DNA from: an uncultured Dermatophilus sp.
GTDB lineage: Bacteria > Actinomycetota > Actinomycetes > Actinomycetales > Dermatophilaceae
Direction of reading: 5' to 3'
NCBI GenBank assembly: GCA_945876925.1
Contig: CAMCQD010000055.1
Span: 1 to 8,636, forward strand
Length of the DNA: 8,636 nucleotides
The first letter of the stretch is position 1, and each line of letters starts with the position of its first letter. The position numbers and the translations under genes were made by a program. The notes beneath the pieces are model-generated. The model made no database searches, was not told the DNA's origin, and was given only the letters and a program-made list of their open reading frames with translations. This document shows positions 7,240-8,636 of the stretch, piece by piece.

Positions 7240-7259
7240 ATGTGATGACGGTAACCGGA
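7222..7259 (+). other. Alternative hairpins in the leader of the anti-sigma-like gene
   Basis: The segment 7227-7236 pairs with 7250-7259 at nine of ten positions (one C/A mismatch, 13-nt loop). Separately, CGTCATC (7222-7228) pairs perfectly with GATGACG (7244-7250). Both exclude the longer-range pairing of 7229-7239 with 7173-7183. The structure ends 8 nt before the Shine-Dalgarno, so it might affect ribosome access or act as a protein-binding dyad. Confidence 0.4.
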
Positions 7260-7267
7260 CGAGCGGC

Positions 7268-7272
7268 AGGAG
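7268..7272 (+). promoter_or_regulatory. Ribosome binding site for the anti-sigma-like gene
   Basis: AGGAG is spaced 8 nt from the ATG at 7281, close to ideal. It selects this start over the in-frame ATGs at 7242 and 7245, which lack a Shine-Dalgarno and lie only about 10 nt from the expected transcription start. Confidence 0.7.
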
Positions 7273-7280
7273 CAGGCGAC

Positions 7281-8069
7281 ATGTCCTCATCGAATGGCCC
7301 GGGTCGTCGCCCAGGCGATCCTGGAGATGAGGACGACGCCACCGGGATCCGCGCGCTGCTGTCCTCCCTGCCCTCCCCGGAGGGGGCCTGCGATGACCTG
7401 GCGGCGCGGATCAAGCAATCGATCCGGCTGCGGCCGGATTGTCCCGCAGGTGACCTCGATGCCCAGCCGCGCATCCCCCCGGCGGAGGCTTTCAGGCCGT
7501 CCCGTGCCCCGCTGACGATGCCGGCGCTGCTCGGGCTGGCCGGCGGGCTGGCCACGGTCGGGGTGGTCGGCGTCATGCTGCTGGGCATGCTGGGGATTGA
7601 CCGGAACCGGGCCGATCAGGCCCTTCCCTGGACGACGCTCGACCATATCGGCGTCCGGGTGACCATGTCCGATGACGATTACTCCGGGGCCGCGCTGGTC
7701 AGCCAGGCCCGGGAGCTGCTCGCGCAGGACGCGGCGGCACGCTCGACGGGCCCGGCGGGCTCCTCCGGCGCGCTCTCGCGGATCACCGCCGGGATGCCCC
7801 GGGCCCAGTCCGCACCGGTCGCCCCCTCCGGGGAGGCCAGTGCGCCCCGGACGGACAATGTCTCCCCCCGGGTACTCGGCTACCTCGCCACGATCGGGGT
7901 CCGCCCGGAATCCCTGCGGGCGGTGGACATCGGCCAGGTCAACGGCAAATCCGCCGTCATCCTCCTCACCCAGGAACGGGGCGCCCTCGTGGCCCGCGCG
8001 GCCGACCCGTCCTGCCCGCAGGATGGCACCATGCTGGCCGGACCGGTCACGATCCGGCCAGCGAGCTGA
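7281..8069 (+). CDS. Anti-sigma-factor-like one-TM protein (RsmA position), without an adjacent sigma gene
   Basis: A 262-residue protein with a probable cytoplasmic N-terminus (1-80), one TM helix (about 81-106) and an extracytoplasmic part (107-262). The N-terminal segment IRALLSSLPSPEGACDDLAARI (23-44) resembles the start of many actinobacterial ECF anti-sigma factors. It lacks the HxxxCxxC zinc motif; cysteines are only at 37, 54 and 245. After a low-complexity Ala/Ser/Pro linker, a compact C-terminal domain (about 194-258, RVLGYLATIGVRPESLRAVD) looks folded and may be the sensor. Its place just before trxB equals Rv3912 (RsmA, anti-SigM), but no sigma factor is encoded upstream. An ECF-type promoter and good Shine-Dalgarno precede it and a strong hairpin ends it, so it appears monocistronic. 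The assignment rests on position and architecture; it could instead be an unrelated membrane protein. Confidence 0.65.
   Translation: MSSSNGPGRRPGDPGDEDDATGIRALLSSLPSPEGACDDLAARIKQSIRLRPDCPAGDLDAQPRIPPAEAFRPSRAPLTMPALLGLAGGLATVGVVGVMLLGMLGIDRNRADQALPWTTLDHIGVRVTMSDDDYSGAALVSQARELLAQDAAARSTGPAGSSGALSRITAGMPRAQSAPVAPSGEASAPRTDNVSPRVLGYLATIGVRPESLRAVDIGQVNGKSAVILLTQERGALVARAADPSCPQDGTMLAGPVTIRPAS
8033..8062 (+). terminator. Strong hairpin overlapping the 3' end of the anti-sigma-like gene
   Basis: GCTGGCCGGA (8033-8042) and TCCGGCCAGC (8053-8062) form a perfect 10-bp GC-rich stem with a 10-nt loop. The stop codon follows 4 nt later. There is no U tract, so it would be an actinobacterial I-shaped terminator. 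It lies upstream of the trxB promoter and would insulate trxB. Confidence 0.5.
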
Positions 8070-8098
8070 TCGCCCGCCAGGGGTGTCGCTCCCGGGCT

Positions 8099-8125
8099 GG
8101 AATACCCGGAACCATGAATCTGGTT
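8099..8125 (+). promoter_or_regulatory. SigR/SigH-type disulfide-stress promoter of trxB
   Basis: GGAAT (8099-8103) is followed after 19 nt by GTT (8123-8125), close to the GGAAT-N18-GTT pattern of Streptomyces SigR and mycobacterial SigH. trxB genes are classic members of those regulons (trxBA in Streptomyces coelicolor, trxB2 in M. tuberculosis), which supports the call. Transcription would start near 8132, leaving a leader of about 40 nt. A small CCGGG/CCCGG stem (8092-8109) overlaps the -35. Confidence 0.6.
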
Positions 8126-8158
8126 GCGCAGATGAATCCACTGCCAGCTACCCACTGC

Positions 8159-8165
8159 GGAAGGA
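8159..8165 (+). promoter_or_regulatory. Ribosome binding site of trxB
   Basis: GGAAGGA lies 5 nt before the ATG at 8171 and fixes the trxB start. Confidence 0.7.
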
Positions 8166-8170
8166 ACTAC

Positions 8171-8636
8171 ATGAGCGAGCGCGTCCGGGATCTGATCATC
8201 ATCGGCTCGGGGCCGGCGGGGTACACCGCGGCGGTGTACGCCGCTCGCGCGAACCTCAGGCCCGTCGTCCTCACCGGATCCATCACGGCCGGAGGTGCTC
8301 TCATGAACACCACCGACGTGGAGAACTTCCCGGGCTTCCCCGAGGGCATCCTGGGCCCCGACCTCATGGACAAGATGCGCGCCCAGGCAGAGCGTTTCGG
8401 TGCCGAGCTCATCGCCGATGACGTCGTCGCCGCCGATCTCACCGGCAGCGTCAAGACCGTGACCGACGGCAGCGGCGCCACGTATCAGGCCCGCGCGGTG
8501 ATCCTCGCGATGGGCTCGGAGTACCGCAAGCTCGGAATCGATGGTGAGCAGCGCCTGTCGGGCCACGGGGTTTCCTGGTGCGCGACGTGTGACGGGTTCT
8601 TCTTCCGGGACCAGGACATCGCGGTGGTCGGAGGCG
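8171..8636 (+). CDS. trxB: Thioredoxin reductase, C-terminal half missing (partial)
   Basis: This is a cytoplasmic flavoenzyme that reduces thioredoxin with NADPH. The 155 visible residues cover the FAD-binding dinucleotide fold, IIIGSGPAGYTAAVYAA (9-25), and the conserved TTDVENFPGFPEGI (47-60). ILAMGSEYRKLG (111-122) follows, then the redox-active disulfide C137-A-T-C140 in WCATCDGFFF. The frame leaves the window at AVVGG, the beginning of the NADPH-binding GGGxS motif. About half of the roughly 310-330-residue family length is present. Nothing in the visible part is abnormal. In related genomes thioredoxin (trxA/trxC) follows. The gene has its own probable SigR/SigH-type promoter and Shine-Dalgarno. 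Confidence 0.97.
   Translation, partial: MSERVRDLIIIGSGPAGYTAAVYAARANLRPVVLTGSITAGGALMNTTDVENFPGFPEGILGPDLMDKMRAQAERFGAELIADDVVAADLTGSVKTVTDGSGATYQARAVILAMGSEYRKLGIDGEQRLSGHGVSWCATCDGFFFRDQDIAVVGG

Noticed and set aside
7132..7280. A decayed sigM pseudogene in the gap before the anti-sigma-like gene
   Set aside because: The gap is only 149 bp and consists of hairpins and a promoter. No sigma region 2 or 4 motif is visible in any frame, so there is no evidence of a remnant.
7672..8421. A 249-codon forward frame overlapping the anti-sigma-like gene and trxB
   Set aside because: It is a Pro/Arg-rich shadow frame that runs through the trxB promoter, Shine-Dalgarno and the clear trxB coding sequence.

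Overview
The window is GC-rich, dense with GC-ending codons and rich in overlapping start/stop codons. This points to a high-GC Actinomycetota genome. The gene order is the cell-wall/oriC-proximal block known from Mycobacterium tuberculosis as pcnA (Rv3907c), Nudix mutT4 (Rv3908), DUF6049 protein (Rv3909), MviN/MurJ (Rv3910), sigM (Rv3911), rsmA (Rv3912) and trxB2 (Rv3913). The genus cannot be fixed from the sequence alone.

Layout. A CCA tRNA nucleotidyltransferase (pcnA, minus strand, its 3' end cut off by the window edge) diverges from a Nudix hydrolase across about 100 bp. That gap holds a -10-like element for each direction, and the Nudix gene looks leaderless. The Nudix gene, a signal-peptide/one-TM DUF6049 protein and the lipid II flippase murJ overlap one another and form one translationally coupled unit. 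About 50-130 bp after murJ comes a separate gene for a one-TM protein with a degenerate protein-kinase domain inside the cell and a discoidin-like domain outside. In M. tuberculosis this module is fused to the C-terminus of MviN; here it stands alone. A terminator-like hairpin follows.

Next comes a 149-bp intergenic region packed with inverted repeats. It contains a very good match to an ECF (SigM-type) promoter, GGAAC-N17-CGTCA. It drives a one-TM protein that occupies the position of the SigM anti-sigma factor and looks like one. No sigM gene lies between the pseudokinase and this protein, where the mycobacterial order has it. The anti-sigma-like gene ends in a strong hairpin. Then trxB (thioredoxin reductase, cut by the window end) starts behind a SigR/SigH-type disulfide-stress promoter, GGAAT-N19-GTT, and a clear Shine-Dalgarno.

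How they work together. MurJ flips lipid II for peptidoglycan synthesis. The pseudokinase/discoidin protein is, by homology to the MviN pseudokinase, a probable phosphorylation-controlled regulator of MurJ. The DUF6049 protein is a membrane-anchored surface protein coupled to MurJ. The anti-sigma-like protein behind an ECF promoter would link envelope stress to this locus, and trxB is the redox arm. The two most noteworthy points are the missing sigma gene beside a retained ECF promoter and anti-sigma-like gene, and two different ECF-type promoters within 1 kb. I see no mobile elements, CRISPR arrays, tRNA or rRNA genes.
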